This document shows, piece after piece, positions 55,680-64,000 of a stretch of DNA of 64,000 nucleotides; within the stretch, counting starts at the first letter, position 1; every line of letters starts with the position of its first letter. The DNA lies in the NCBI GenBank assembly GCA_051647535.1, contig JBOFEA010000020.1:1-64000 (forward strand), given 5' to 3'. A program made the translations under genes and the position numbers. The notes below the pieces were generated by a model, which did not search any database, had not been told where the DNA came from, and saw only the letters and a list, made by a program, of their open reading frames with translations. This DNA is from Brevinema_A sp051647535. Its GTDB lineage: Bacteria > Spirochaetota > Brevinematia > Brevinematales > Brevinemataceae.

Positions 55680-55727
55680 AAAATAAAACCGCTGAAATAG
55701 AATACTCTATTTCAGCGGTTTTATTTT
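55680..55727 (+). terminator. Intrinsic terminator of the receptor-lipoprotein operon
   Basis: Perfect 22-bp stem built on ACCGCTGAAATAGA / TCTATTTCAGCGGT with an ATAC loop and flanking A and T runs; among the strongest terminators in the window. Confidence 0.93.
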
Positions 55728-55880
55728 GTTTACTACTCCATCCGGATTAAACCATATTCTAATCACATAATTCTCAATATCATTTACCAACTACTGTCCA
55801 GCATTTTATATTAAATACAACTACCAACCCCTAATTCAATAGTTTTACTTAATTTAACATTCAAAAAACAAGTCAAACGA

Positions 55881-55909
55881 TTGACAATGAAAATAATTTA
55901 ATTTATACT
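55881..55909 (+). promoter_or_regulatory. Predicted promoter of the RND operon
   Basis: Consensus -35 TTGACA (55881-55886), 17-bp spacer, -10 TATACT (55904-55909), with a ~310-nt leader to the start at 56225. The rest of the 55728-56224 gap shows no gene or clear hairpin. Confidence 0.6.
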
Positions 55910-56224
55910 GATTTACTATTTTACTGTCATACTATTACACGATTTAATGATCCTTCTATCATTATTAAAACTGGAATTCCACTACCATAGCACATTCTAA
56001 TAGGTAATACCTATTAAGAACTAGGAGAAATACATATCACAAAAAACAGCCCTATAGCAATTTAACTCTCTGTTTTATTGTATAACATTTATCTTTGTGT
56101 TTATTTGTTAATATTATACATATATGAAAAATTGTGTAACTATTAAAGCAATATAACAAATAAAATATATACAAATAATTCATTTAATATAGATTGTATA
56201 TCATAATACAAAAAGGAGATTTAA

Positions 56225-57088
56225 ATGCAAAAATGTATTTTATTTTTGTTATTATTTACCATAAACTACAGTTATGGATCTACAGTTATCATAAACAACG
56301 GTATTACAGTTAATGGACATATGAAAGCAACAGATATTTTCCATTTGGAATGGCCTACAGTAAAACAAGCCGATACATATAATATTTACCAAGTATTTTT
56401 ATGTAATAAAACAACACAAGTCCCTTCCGGTATTAACAAGTCTTTTTTTGATCAAATTGATTCAACTTCTAAAAACCATGTCGCAGTAAAAGTACATCAT
56501 ATTCCAATCAGACGATACATTTTTTATGTAGAAGCATTAGATAATAAAGGATTAGTAATTACTAATTTTTCATCATCTATAGTCTACCGTTATCCAAAAG
56601 ATGTTAAAGAATTTATGAAAGATGTGGATTTTACTATGGCTCATGCTCATAGACAAATTCAAAATTTCGGATTAGCAGGAAGTAAAGCAACTATTAAAGG
56701 TTTAGTAGAAGGAACTTATGATTACTTTGCAGATGTTTTTAATGCAAAAAGTAAATGGAATAATTTCACTAGTTTTGAAGTGACTTTAACCGGAGATCCT
56801 AGAATTACTATGGTACCATTTCCTATTGGTGCTGAAATGACAGGAAATATTAAAGTTTCAGGATTATACCAAGGAGAAATTATTTACAACAAACTCTTAG
56901 GTCAAAATGAAGGCGTGACAGCAGGTGGTTCCATTACAGCGCGATATCAACACCCTGAAAAAGGCTGGATCGAAAAAACATTTGATTATAAAGATGCAAG
57001 TAAATTTCTTAAAACCGTTGTTCTTTCAAGAAATTCTATTCAAAATAGAAGAAATATCAGCTATCAAAAAGGCTATCACAATAAGTAA
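56225..57088 (+). CDS. Secreted protein of the RND operon, fibronectin-III-like N-terminus
   Basis: 287 residues with a signal peptide (about 1-18) and no lipobox. Residues ~35-125 have a fibronectin type III-like pattern (FHLEWPTVKQADTYNIYQVFL ... RRYIFYVEALDNKGLVI). A middle helical segment (about 130-170) leads to a beta-rich C-terminal domain (SFEVTLTGDPRITMVPF, GEMTGNIKVSGLYQGEII, GGSITARYQHPEKGW). It lacks the biotinyl-lipoyl and hairpin features of an AcrA/HlyD-type adaptor. Yet it sits where an adaptor gene usually does, 35 bases before an RND pump. I infer a periplasmic or surface partner of the pump; the function is unknown. The start has AAAAAGGAGATTTAAATG. Confidence 0.7.
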   Translation: MQKCILFLLLFTINYSYGSTVIINNGITVNGHMKATDIFHLEWPTVKQADTYNIYQVFLCNKTTQVPSGINKSFFDQIDSTSKNHVAVKVHHIPIRRYIFYVEALDNKGLVITNFSSSIVYRYPKDVKEFMKDVDFTMAHAHRQIQNFGLAGSKATIKGLVEGTYDYFADVFNAKSKWNNFTSFEVTLTGDPRITMVPFPIGAEMTGNIKVSGLYQGEIIYNKLLGQNEGVTAGGSITARYQHPEKGWIEKTFDYKDASKFLKTVVLSRNSIQNRRNISYQKGYHNK

Positions 57089-57123
57089 AACATATTAAAT
57101 TTATTAGTAAATGAGGTTTACTT

Positions 57124-60100
57124 ATGCGTTTTAAGATTATAGAGTTTGCAATTAACAACCAACGATTCTTTAATAGTTTGGCTTTTATTATATTGGTTAT
57201 GGGAATTTTCTTTTATTTCAAAACTCAAAAAGATGTATTTCCTGAAATTAAGGAATCCTATGTTAACGTACAGGTTATTTATCCCGGAGCATCAGCAGAA
57301 AAAATACAACAACAAATCATCACTCCAATAGAAAATGAAATTTCTATTTTGTCTGAAATCAAAACTAGTTCATCAATATCACGTAAAAATGTTGGATTTA
57401 CTCAATTTTTAGTAGACCGAAAGTATTACGATCAGTTAAGTGAAGTACGACAATTAATTCAAAATAAAGTCGATTCTTTAGCCTTTCCTGAAGAAGTTTT
57501 TCCACCAAAAATATCTACATACACACTCAAAAATGAACCCTTTATTTATTTATTCATTGATAATAAGAATAAAAATAGAGCATATGAAATTTCAAAATAC
57601 TTAGAAAAAGATCTTCAGTATATTGAAAATTTAGAACAGCCCATTATTCAAGGAAGAGAAGAATATCAATACCAAATTATTGCTGATCCCCAAAAATTAG
57701 CAAAGCGTGGTATTTCTTTAGGTGAAATTTTTCATGTTATCGATCAATCAAAAACAGACATTCCCAGCGGAAGCATTCAAAATAATGTCAAAAAGAATAT
57801 GCTGACCGTCACATCAATGATTAATGATATTTCCTCTTTAAAAAATATTGTTATTCGAGCTAATGAGCTTGGAGATTCTGTATTATTAAAAGACGTTGCT
57901 GATGTAAAGTTTGATTTTGCACCAGCAACGTCTTTCCATTCATTAAATATGAAAGATGGAATTATTTTTGGTATTACTAAAAATGAATTTGGAGACATCT
58001 TGTCATTAAAAAAAACAATCACTAAATTAGTCAACGAATATAAAGAAAAGTATCCCGATATTCAATTTGAATTATTCTCCGATTCTTCAGATAGAATATC
58101 CAGTAGAATCAAATTAATCAACGAAAATTTAACAATTGGTTTAATCCTTGTATTTTTGGTTCTACTATTCTTTTTCAACTTTTCTACCGCATTATGGACT
58201 ACAACAGGAGTACCGGTTTCTTTTTGTATAGGGTTAATAACCGCAATATTAATCGGTGGTACCAATATTAACACAATTATGCTGATCGGATTCTTAATTA
58301 TTTTAGGAGTTGTAGTAGACGATGGAATAGTATTTTCTGAAAATGCTTACAGACATTTCGAAATGGGCAAATCAGCCCGCCAAGCTGTCATTGACGGTAT
58401 GGGTGAAGTAGCAATGTCCGTTGTCTTTGCAACGTTAACCACTATTGCTTCCGTTTCTGCTCAATTGTCTTTAGGTGGAAAGATAGGAGATTTTGCAAGA
58501 CCTCTTCCTATTGTTATTATCTGTACATTGATAGGTTCTTTATTTGAAACATTATTTATCTTACCAGGACACTTAGAACATGCATTCAGTCATATGAATA
58601 GGGAAAAAAATAAAAACTCTATAAAGAATCGTATGTTCACTTATTTACAACAACAATATAAAAAAATCTTAACCGTATTGGTTATTAATAGAAAGAAATC
58701 TTTCTTTTCTATTTTCGCTCTTATTTGTTTATTAACAGGATTAATGTTTACAAAAATTCCATTTGTATTTTATGCAGGTCCTCCCAAAAATATTCTTGTA
58801 TTCTTTGACACTCCTGCCGGAAGCGCACTCCAAAATACCAAAAATATCTCTGGTGAAATCAGTCGTTATTTGATAGAATATCCTGATCAAGTTTTTGAAA
58901 ATGTGTACACAATTTCTGGTTTACAGAATGAAGATAATAAAGTTCTTATTAAAGGTGATATCAAGGATTCTATTTCACCTAAATATAGTTGGTTAGATAT
59001 GAAACAAGGACTTAAAGACTTCATTGCCTCACAAAATTTCAATATTACTAATTTCAGATTTAATGTAATTGGAGAAGACAGTTTTTATTTGGATAAATTA
59101 GAAATCGTTGCTAAAGGAACTAATCGTATTGAAGTATTAAAGCTGGCAAAAGATGTTCAAGAATTTTTGAAAACCCAGCCTAATATTGATAGTCCTCGAT
59201 TAAACATATCAGAAAAATCATATAACCAAGATATTAATATTAATGCCCGTAGAGCAAAAACTTATGGTATTACCCCAAAAGAAATTGCACAAAATATCAG
59301 TATGGCTTATGAAGGTGCAATAGTCGGATCTATTTTCAGCAATGGATTAGAGTACGATATTAAAATGCTTTATGACAAAAAATACCATACTTATGAATCT
59401 CTCACCAATATGAGAATTCCAAATAAATATGCTCGTTTTGTCAGTCTTAACGAAATGGTAACTATAAAACCTTCAATGATAGAAACAGATATTTACTCGG
59501 AAAACGGATTATATAGTATCAAAATATCCGATTCCCTTCATGAAACAAGTATTTTATCAAATAATTCTATGTTTATTTTAGATAACGTTCAAAAACGTTT
59601 CTCTGACTATACCAACAACAACTTAAGTGCTTCACTTTACTTTGAACAAGAAAGCTCCGAAGTTGCTCAAGGAGTAAAAGAAATTTCTTTTGCATTATTC
59701 ATTGGGGTATCATTAGTATTACTTATACTGTTATATTTGTTTAATTCATTTATTTCTACATTTCTTGCGTTGGCGGGAATACCGTTTATTCTTTTTGGAT
59801 TGACAATTGGATTGTTTGTATTACAGCTGCCATTAAGTAATATGGCATTAATTGGTATGATTGCCTTATTAGGATTAGTAGTAAACGATTCTATCGTGTT
59901 ATTAGAACATCTCTATGGTTCTCTTAGCCATGACAAACCTTTTATTGAAGATTTGGTGGAACACGTAAGTACACGTTTCAGACCACTAATGATGACTCTG
60001 ACAACAACATTAGTAGGTGTTGCTCCACTTGCATTTGGTTTTGCAGGAAACGAATATTTACTGCAACCACTGGCTGTTGTGATCTTCTTTGGAGTCTTAG

Positions 60101-60285
60101 TCGTCACATTAATTACATTGATATTGTTGCCGTTGATTATCAGTATGTTGGAAATTGATGGAGGGGGATTGTTCTTTAAATATTACAGAAGTTCCATATC
60201 AAGTTTTTTCAAACAAATCGGCAACCATTGGAAGTCTATGCGTTCAATGCGTAAAAAGAAAAAACTTTCTTCTATCAAAGAATAA
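57124..60285 (+). CDS. RND-family efflux pump (AcrB/HAE-like)
   Basis: 1053 residues, a full-length inner membrane RND transporter with twelve membrane helices and two large periplasmic loops. N-terminal VFPEIKESYVNVQVIYPGASAEKIQQQI is the family's porter entry. Asp399-Asp400 in LGVVVDDGIVFSEN on TM4 are the proton-relay pair of AcrB (Asp407/408). The second half repeats the pattern (LIGMIALLGLVVNDSIVLLEHLY near 905-927, FRPLMMTLTTTLVGVAPLAFG). Members export drugs, lipids or other hydrophobic molecules using the proton gradient. The operon includes a TolC-like channel but no recognisable adaptor, unlike the usual three-part system. The C-terminus is Lys/Arg-rich. Confidence 0.93.
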   Translation: MRFKIIEFAINNQRFFNSLAFIILVMGIFFYFKTQKDVFPEIKESYVNVQVIYPGASAEKIQQQIITPIENEISILSEIKTSSSISRKNVGFTQFLVDRKYYDQLSEVRQLIQNKVDSLAFPEEVFPPKISTYTLKNEPFIYLFIDNKNKNRAYEISKYLEKDLQYIENLEQPIIQGREEYQYQIIADPQKLAKRGISLGEIFHVIDQSKTDIPSGSIQNNVKKNMLTVTSMINDISSLKNIVIRANELGDSVLLKDVADVKFDFAPATSFHSLNMKDGIIFGITKNEFGDILSLKKTITKLVNEYKEKYPDIQFELFSDSSDRISSRIKLINENLTIGLILVFLVLLFFFNFSTALWTTTGVPVSFCIGLITAILIGGTNINTIMLIGFLIILGVVVDDGIVFSENAYRHFEMGKSARQAVIDGMGEVAMSVVFATLTTIASVSAQLSLGGKIGDFARPLPIVIICTLIGSLFETLFILPGHLEHAFSHMNREKNKNSIKNRMFTYLQQQYKKILTVLVINRKKSFFSIFALICLLTGLMFTKIPFVFYAGPPKNILVFFDTPAGSALQNTKNISGEISRYLIEYPDQVFENVYTISGLQNEDNKVLIKGDIKDSISPKYSWLDMKQGLKDFIASQNFNITNFRFNVIGEDSFYLDKLEIVAKGTNRIEVLKLAKDVQEFLKTQPNIDSPRLNISEKSYNQDININARRAKTYGITPKEIAQNISMAYEGAIVGSIFSNGLEYDIKMLYDKKYHTYESLTNMRIPNKYARFVSLNEMVTIKPSMIETDIYSENGLYSIKISDSLHETSILSNNSMFILDNVQKRFSDYTNNNLSASLYFEQESSEVAQGVKEISFALFIGVSLVLLILLYLFNSFISTFLALAGIPFILFGLTIGLFVLQLPLSNMALIGMIALLGLVVNDSIVLLEHLYGSLSHDKPFIEDLVEHVSTRFRPLMMTLTTTLVGVAPLAFGFAGNEYLLQPLAVVIFFGVLVVTLITLILLPLIISMLEIDGGGLFFKYYRSSISSFFKQIGNHWKSMRSMRKKKKLSSIKE

Positions 60286-60296
60286 AAGGAGCTTGT

Positions 60297-61880
60297 ATGC
60301 ATTATATTCTATTACTCTTTATTTTTTTCTTAACTCCACCTTTTGTATTCAGTCAAGAAATACCGCCAAATGAATTGATTATTACTAATACTATTTTAAA
60401 TGAAAATGATTTTTTGAATCTTTATTTGGATAACTCCTTTAGTACAAAAGCTATTCCATACAATTTAGCAGCCGCAGACCAAAAAGTAAATATTGCATTA
60501 CAGCCTTATATGGGATCATTTTTCATGGATGTGCAGTCATTTCTTGGTACAACAACAAACTTTATACCTATCCAAAATATAGGAACTAATGGACAACCTC
60601 TTTCTAAGGATATGAAAATCGATTACACCAATATGGAGGCTAATTTAGGTTTGGATGCAACCGTATATCCCAGTGGTACATACCTTAAAATTCAAGGCGG
60701 TGTCCGAAACTACAATATACGTTCATATATATTGGATATGACTAACAATGGACCAATTACAGATATTAATTCTCAAGAATACAGAGACAAATATCTACAT
60801 CCTTTCTTTAATATTACCTTAGTACAACCTTGGTTAAAAAATGGATTTGCATATAACATGCACTCACGTGTTATTGCTATCGCATCAAACAATACACAAA
60901 TAGAGTACCTTCAAGAAAAAATCAAACTGGAAGAAACCGTTCTACAAGCATTAATTCAGTATCACAAACTTATTCTGCAAACTAAAGCTATTGCTATTCT
61001 TGAACAATCATTAAGCAATCTCCAAAATATGTATAAAACTCAAAATAGATTGAGACGAGCCGGTGCTCGTGCTGAATTTGATATTATGCAGTTGCAAGTA
61101 AAATTAAACGAACTTGAAAATGCATTAGCATTACAAAAAAATGATTTGGAATTAACATTCCAAACATTAGAAGAACGTTTAAATTTTCCCCTGAATAGAA
61201 CAAATCTTAATTTTCTTGATTATTCCGAATTGCAGGATAAAATATATTCAGAATTATCCGTCTATAAAAATTCTTTAGAACATTCTAAGGATCTCAAAAA
61301 ATTAACACTATTACTAAATAATGTGAGAGATTCTATACAAATTATCAAAAACCAAGCGTTACCGGAATTAAATACTATTCTCTCGTACGAAGTATCCAAA
61401 TCAAGTTATAGAGACCACCCATTTCTTAATCAGGATGCTGCAATATTTAATGTTCCTCAAGATAGTTTCTATGTAGGATTGCAGTTTAAAATGCCACTTG
61501 TTAATATTACTGACAAAGCTAAAATAAAAGAAATATATTCTCAATCCAATAGTCTAGAATTTAACAAAATTTTCCTAGAGAAAGAACTGGCTCTTGTTTC
61601 CAAAGAAAAATACTCAGAGTGGCACAATGCCAATCTTAAAGTACAACTGCAATCAGATAATTTAACTTTAAACAATAACATTGCTATTGAAGCATTAAGA
61701 AGATATAGAAATTCAGAAATGTCTATTGCAGATTTCTTTGATTACGAAGAAAGTTTCCGGCAAAATCAAATCCAACTTGCACAGGAAGAATTTAAGAAAA
61801 AGATTTCAGCATTAACTATTGAAGTAGTTCAAGGTACCTTATTAGATACTTACAAAATTGATGTTATCAACACCAAATAG
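60297..61880 (+). CDS. TolC-family outer membrane efflux channel
   Basis: 527 residues with a signal peptide cut near VFSQE. Two long alternating helical stretches (about 200-290 and 430-520), with LEETVLQALIQYHKLILQTKAIAILEQSLSNL and RRAGARAEFDIMQLQVKLNELENAL, are the coiled-coil barrel of TolC. An N-terminal extension of about 150 residues with beta strands (MEANLGLDATVYPSGTYLKIQGG) contributes to the outer membrane part. It provides the exit duct for the RND pump 11 bases upstream. The start has AAAGGAGCTTGTATG. The operon ends at a strong terminator. Confidence 0.88.
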   Translation: MHYILLLFIFFLTPPFVFSQEIPPNELIITNTILNENDFLNLYLDNSFSTKAIPYNLAAADQKVNIALQPYMGSFFMDVQSFLGTTTNFIPIQNIGTNGQPLSKDMKIDYTNMEANLGLDATVYPSGTYLKIQGGVRNYNIRSYILDMTNNGPITDINSQEYRDKYLHPFFNITLVQPWLKNGFAYNMHSRVIAIASNNTQIEYLQEKIKLEETVLQALIQYHKLILQTKAIAILEQSLSNLQNMYKTQNRLRRAGARAEFDIMQLQVKLNELENALALQKNDLELTFQTLEERLNFPLNRTNLNFLDYSELQDKIYSELSVYKNSLEHSKDLKKLTLLLNNVRDSIQIIKNQALPELNTILSYEVSKSSYRDHPFLNQDAAIFNVPQDSFYVGLQFKMPLVNITDKAKIKEIYSQSNSLEFNKIFLEKELALVSKEKYSEWHNANLKVQLQSDNLTLNNNIAIEALRRYRNSEMSIADFFDYEESFRQNQIQLAQEEFKKKISALTIEVVQGTLLDTYKIDVINTK

Positions 61881-61892
61881 CATCAATTTCAT

Positions 61893-61928
61893 AAAAAAAA
61901 ACACCCTAAAAAACGGGTGTTTTTTTTT
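61893..61928 (+). terminator. Intrinsic terminator of the RND operon
   Basis: ACACCC / GGGTGT stem, loop TAAAAAAC, flanked by nine-base A and T tracts (61893-61906, 61915-61928). Confidence 0.92.
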
Positions 61929-61983
61929 ATTTCTTGAGGATATTATATTTTCGAAAATAATATATATCACATTACTAACATTT

Positions 61984-62012
61984 TTGATTCAAAATTGTAA
62001 AATAATTATAAT
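61984..62012 (+). promoter_or_regulatory. Predicted promoter of the lactate permease gene
   Basis: -35 TTGATT (61984-61989), 17-bp spacer, consensus -10 TATAAT (62007-62012), about 75 nt upstream of the ATG. Confidence 0.6.
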
Positions 62013-62090
62013 TATTATACAATATATTTTAAATGATTAACAATTAATAAACACACAAATTTAAATTTTTTATAAATTAGGAGAAATATT

Positions 62091-63584
62091 ATGATTGATT
62101 TTTTAACTGCCTGTATGCCGATTATACTGTTAATTATTCTACTATTGTTATTAAAAATTCCCAATTTAGTAGCAGTATCAATAACTTTATTAACAACATC
62201 AATTTTTGTACTGCTCACCCATCGTATTACAATACCCAGCCTGTTATTAGGCATTTTAGAAGGAGCTGTCTTCGGTATTTGGCCTGTAGGAATTATTATT
62301 TTAGGATCACTTTCCTTAGCCAATATGATTTCAAAAACAGGCTATATTAAGATCATTGAATCAGGATTAGGATCTATTTCACAAGATCAGCGAATTTTAG
62401 TTGTGATCATTGCATGGGGAATGGGTAGCTTTTTAGAAGCTATTGCAGGATTTGGCTCAGGATTGGCTCTTCCTATTTTTGTGCTGGTATCTATAGGAGT
62501 ACCGGCTATAAAAGCAGCACTTGCCGCGTTATTATCAAACAGCGTCCCTACCGCATTAGGAGGAGTCGGAATACCTTTAATTACCTATCAAACCATTGCC
62601 GGATTAGACGCATCTGAAATGGTTCCTGTTATAGGAATGCAGCTTATTCTTTTTAGCTTTTTAATACCAATTGGAATTGCATACTTAGTAAGTGGAAGTT
62701 TCAAAAAATTAAGAGAAATTATTTGGGTTCCAATCTTTGCCGGTCTTGGTCAAACTGTAGGATTAATGTTGCCGTTTGGTGTTTCTGCAGCACCTATTCT
62801 GGCTGGATTATTGAATTTAGGTGGAGCTATCTTTGCAGCCAAAGTTTTTTACAATTCCGCATCCGGTACAAACTCTCCTTCTGTATCAGAAAATTGCAAA
62901 GCATGGTTTCCTTTTTTTCTAGCCGCCGTATTATTAATCTTAGTAAGCCCTTTGTTCCCAGCTTTAAATGCATTCTATAGCCAATTTACTATGAAAGCTC
63001 TGATTCATCCTGAAGGTAAAAGCCTTTCTTTTAATTTATTCACAGATGCAGGAGTTATTTTAATACTTTGTACTATAATCGGTGGTCGTATCCAAGGTGC
63101 CAAATTCAATGAAATTTTTCTTACCATCGCAAACACTTTCAAAAATATGATCAACACACTGCTTGTATTGATTTCCATTATCGCAATAGCAAAAATTATG
63201 ACTTATTCCGGTCTCATTACTGAAATATCAAAAGGAATTGTTGCTCTAACAGGTAGTGCTTATCCTCTAATAGCACCAATTTTAGGAGCCTTAGGAACAT
63301 TTGTGACAGGAAGCGTCACATCATCTGTTTTACTATTTGGAAGACTACAGGTCGACGCTGCAAATCTTCTAGGTTTGAACACTCTATGGATAGCTGCTTC
63401 TAATATTGCCGGATCAACGGCCGCAAAAATGCTTGCTCCTCATAGTGTAGCAATTGTTATCAGTGCTATTAAAGGTTCTCAAGAACAAGAACAGCAACTA
63501 TTTGGATTTATCTCTAAAATAGCGTTAATCTATTTAATCCTACTCTCTCTTATTGTTTATACAGGAACCAAAATTTTTAGCTAA
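62091..63584 (+). CDS. lctP: Lactate permease (LctP family)
   Basis: 497 residues, with about twelve or more membrane helices. It exchanges or symports L-lactate (and often glycolate) across the inner membrane. Family segments are visible: GMGSFLEAIAGFGSGLALPIFVLVSIGVP (about 109-140), LLSNSVPTALGGVGIPL, and the C-terminal LGTFVTGSVTSSVLLFGRLQVDAA with SNIAGSTAAKMLAPHSVAIV. In a fermentative organism it may export rather than import lactate. It is monocistronic, with its own promoter (61984-62012) and a terminator shared with the converging uridine phosphorylase gene. The start has TTAGGAGAAATATTATG. Confidence 0.92.
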   Translation: MIDFLTACMPIILLIILLLLLKIPNLVAVSITLLTTSIFVLLTHRITIPSLLLGILEGAVFGIWPVGIIILGSLSLANMISKTGYIKIIESGLGSISQDQRILVVIIAWGMGSFLEAIAGFGSGLALPIFVLVSIGVPAIKAALAALLSNSVPTALGGVGIPLITYQTIAGLDASEMVPVIGMQLILFSFLIPIGIAYLVSGSFKKLREIIWVPIFAGLGQTVGLMLPFGVSAAPILAGLLNLGGAIFAAKVFYNSASGTNSPSVSENCKAWFPFFLAAVLLILVSPLFPALNAFYSQFTMKALIHPEGKSLSFNLFTDAGVILILCTIIGGRIQGAKFNEIFLTIANTFKNMINTLLVLISIIAIAKIMTYSGLITEISKGIVALTGSAYPLIAPILGALGTFVTGSVTSSVLLFGRLQVDAANLLGLNTLWIAASNIAGSTAAKMLAPHSVAIVISAIKGSQEQEQQLFGFISKIALIYLILLSLIVYTGTKIFS

Positions 63585-63612
63585 CATATACACTGACTCA
63601 CAATAATCAATC

Positions 63613-63652
63613 AAAAAAAAAACAAGACACTACTAATATGTCTTGTTTTTTT
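63613..63652. terminator. Bidirectional terminator
   Basis: AACAAGACA / TGTCTTGTT stem (63621-63629, 63639-63647) with flanking A and T tracts; serves lctP and the converging udp gene. Confidence 0.9.
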
Positions 63653-63683
63653 ATTATATTAGAAAATTAATAAACTAACAATA

Positions 63684-64000
63684 TTAAAAATCTGCCAACG
63701 TTTCCAGTGCAAGAGTAATACTATCTAATTCACCTTGTTTTGTTCTTGATTCTGATACACTAAAATCAAGAATAGAATTATTAAGATCAGCTTGATATTC
63801 AACAACATTATTTAAAATAGATGCAGCACGAACACCTCTTAAACGAGCCAATGTCAATAGAGCTGATGTTTCCATATCCGCTCCAAGAATTCCTTTACTG
63901 CTCCAAAACGAACAAATAGTATCTTCTTGATCAGTATAAAAAGAATCATGGCTTCGAATCAAACCACAATAGTATTGATACTTCTTCTGCTGAGCAATAT
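63684..64000 (-). CDS. udp: Uridine phosphorylase, C-terminal part (runs off the window)
   Basis: Partial gene, 105 codons visible, continuing past base 64000 with no start inside the window; an internal TTG at 63962 is not the true start. The visible part matches nucleoside phosphorylase family I. QYYCGLIRSHDSFYTDQED corresponds to the substrate loop, LGADMETSALLTLARLRGVRAASIL carries the MET (ADMETS) ribose-binding motif, and a C-terminal helix follows. The enzyme splits uridine to uracil and ribose-1-phosphate. With udk and the NupC transporter this completes a pyrimidine nucleoside salvage set in the window. Confidence 0.82.
   Translation of the reverse strand, partial: IAQQKKYQYYCGLIRSHDSFYTDQEDTICSFWSSKGILGADMETSALLTLARLRGVRAASILNNVVEYQADLNNSILDFSVSESRTKQGELDSITLALETLADF

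Noticed and set aside
1..64000. CRISPR arrays, tRNA and rRNA genes
   Set aside because: All intergenic regions were read; no regularly spaced short repeats, tRNA cloverleaf with GTTCRA loop, or rRNA-like sequence was seen.

Overview
The window is an AT-rich, gene-dense piece of a diderm bacterial chromosome. Short intergenic gaps, paired LptF/LptG-type permeases, an LpxL/HtrB-type acyltransferase, TolC-like and TonB-receptor-like outer membrane proteins and lipoboxes of the LNSC type all point to a two-membrane cell making a lipid A-based glycolipid. The combination of low GC, spirochaete-like lipoboxes, TPR proteins next to a DUF3536/GH57 protein, a DAK2-DegV fusion, a bactofilin, PTS sugar uptake and a lactate permease fits a fermentative, host-associated spirochaete best (Brachyspira/Brevinema-like). 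That placement is inference. No rRNA, tRNA, CRISPR array or transposase was found.

Layout. 1-2043: accessory region with two copies of a ~350-bp promoter/leader/terminator repeat around a small lipoprotein gene, then an orphan phage spike-like (Gp138) gene. 2318-10784 (minus strand): a short radical SAM protein, a secreted protein, GroES, an LpxL-like acyltransferase, three TPR or TPR-like proteins and a GH57/DUF3536 enzyme. 11043-15636 (plus): CCA-adding-type nucleotidyltransferase, MscS channel, Rho. 15652-16903 (minus): methionine aminopeptidase and bactofilin. 17121-20527 (plus): RecJ carrying an inserted DnaQ-type exonuclease, and a DNA polymerase III delta'-like protein. 20520-28290 (minus): LptG-like, LptF-like, Yip1-like, SppA, a lipoprotein, then a uridine kinase and nucleoside transporter pair. 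28804-36222: SecA and a beta-propeller protein, a steroid-5-alpha-reductase-like membrane enzyme, a small beta-barrel, an SDR and an AEC transporter. 36289-45646: a very large alpha-2-macroglobulin-like protein, a pentapeptide-like potassium channel, and a FakA-FakB-like fusion.

46275-64000 is mostly plus-strand nutrient and envelope modules separated by good terminators: an outer membrane porin plus lactose/cellobiose-type PTS (IIC, IIB, GH1 6-phospho-glycosidase, MupG-like DUF871, IIA); a TonB-receptor-like protein with a surface lipoprotein made of three internal repeats; a secreted protein plus RND pump plus TolC-like channel that lacks a recognisable periplasmic adaptor; a lactate permease; and, at the right edge on the minus strand, the C-terminal part of a uridine phosphorylase. 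With udk and nupC this last gene indicates pyrimidine nucleoside salvage.

The strongest candidates for unusual biology are the RecJ-DnaQ fusion, the adaptor-less RND operon, the receptor plus triple-repeat lipoprotein pair, and the repeated lipoprotein leader cassette. Many genes have clear sigma-70-type promoters (TTGACA/TATAAT-like, 16-18 bp spacing) and strong Shine-Dalgarno sequences; the latter were used to correct several start codons.
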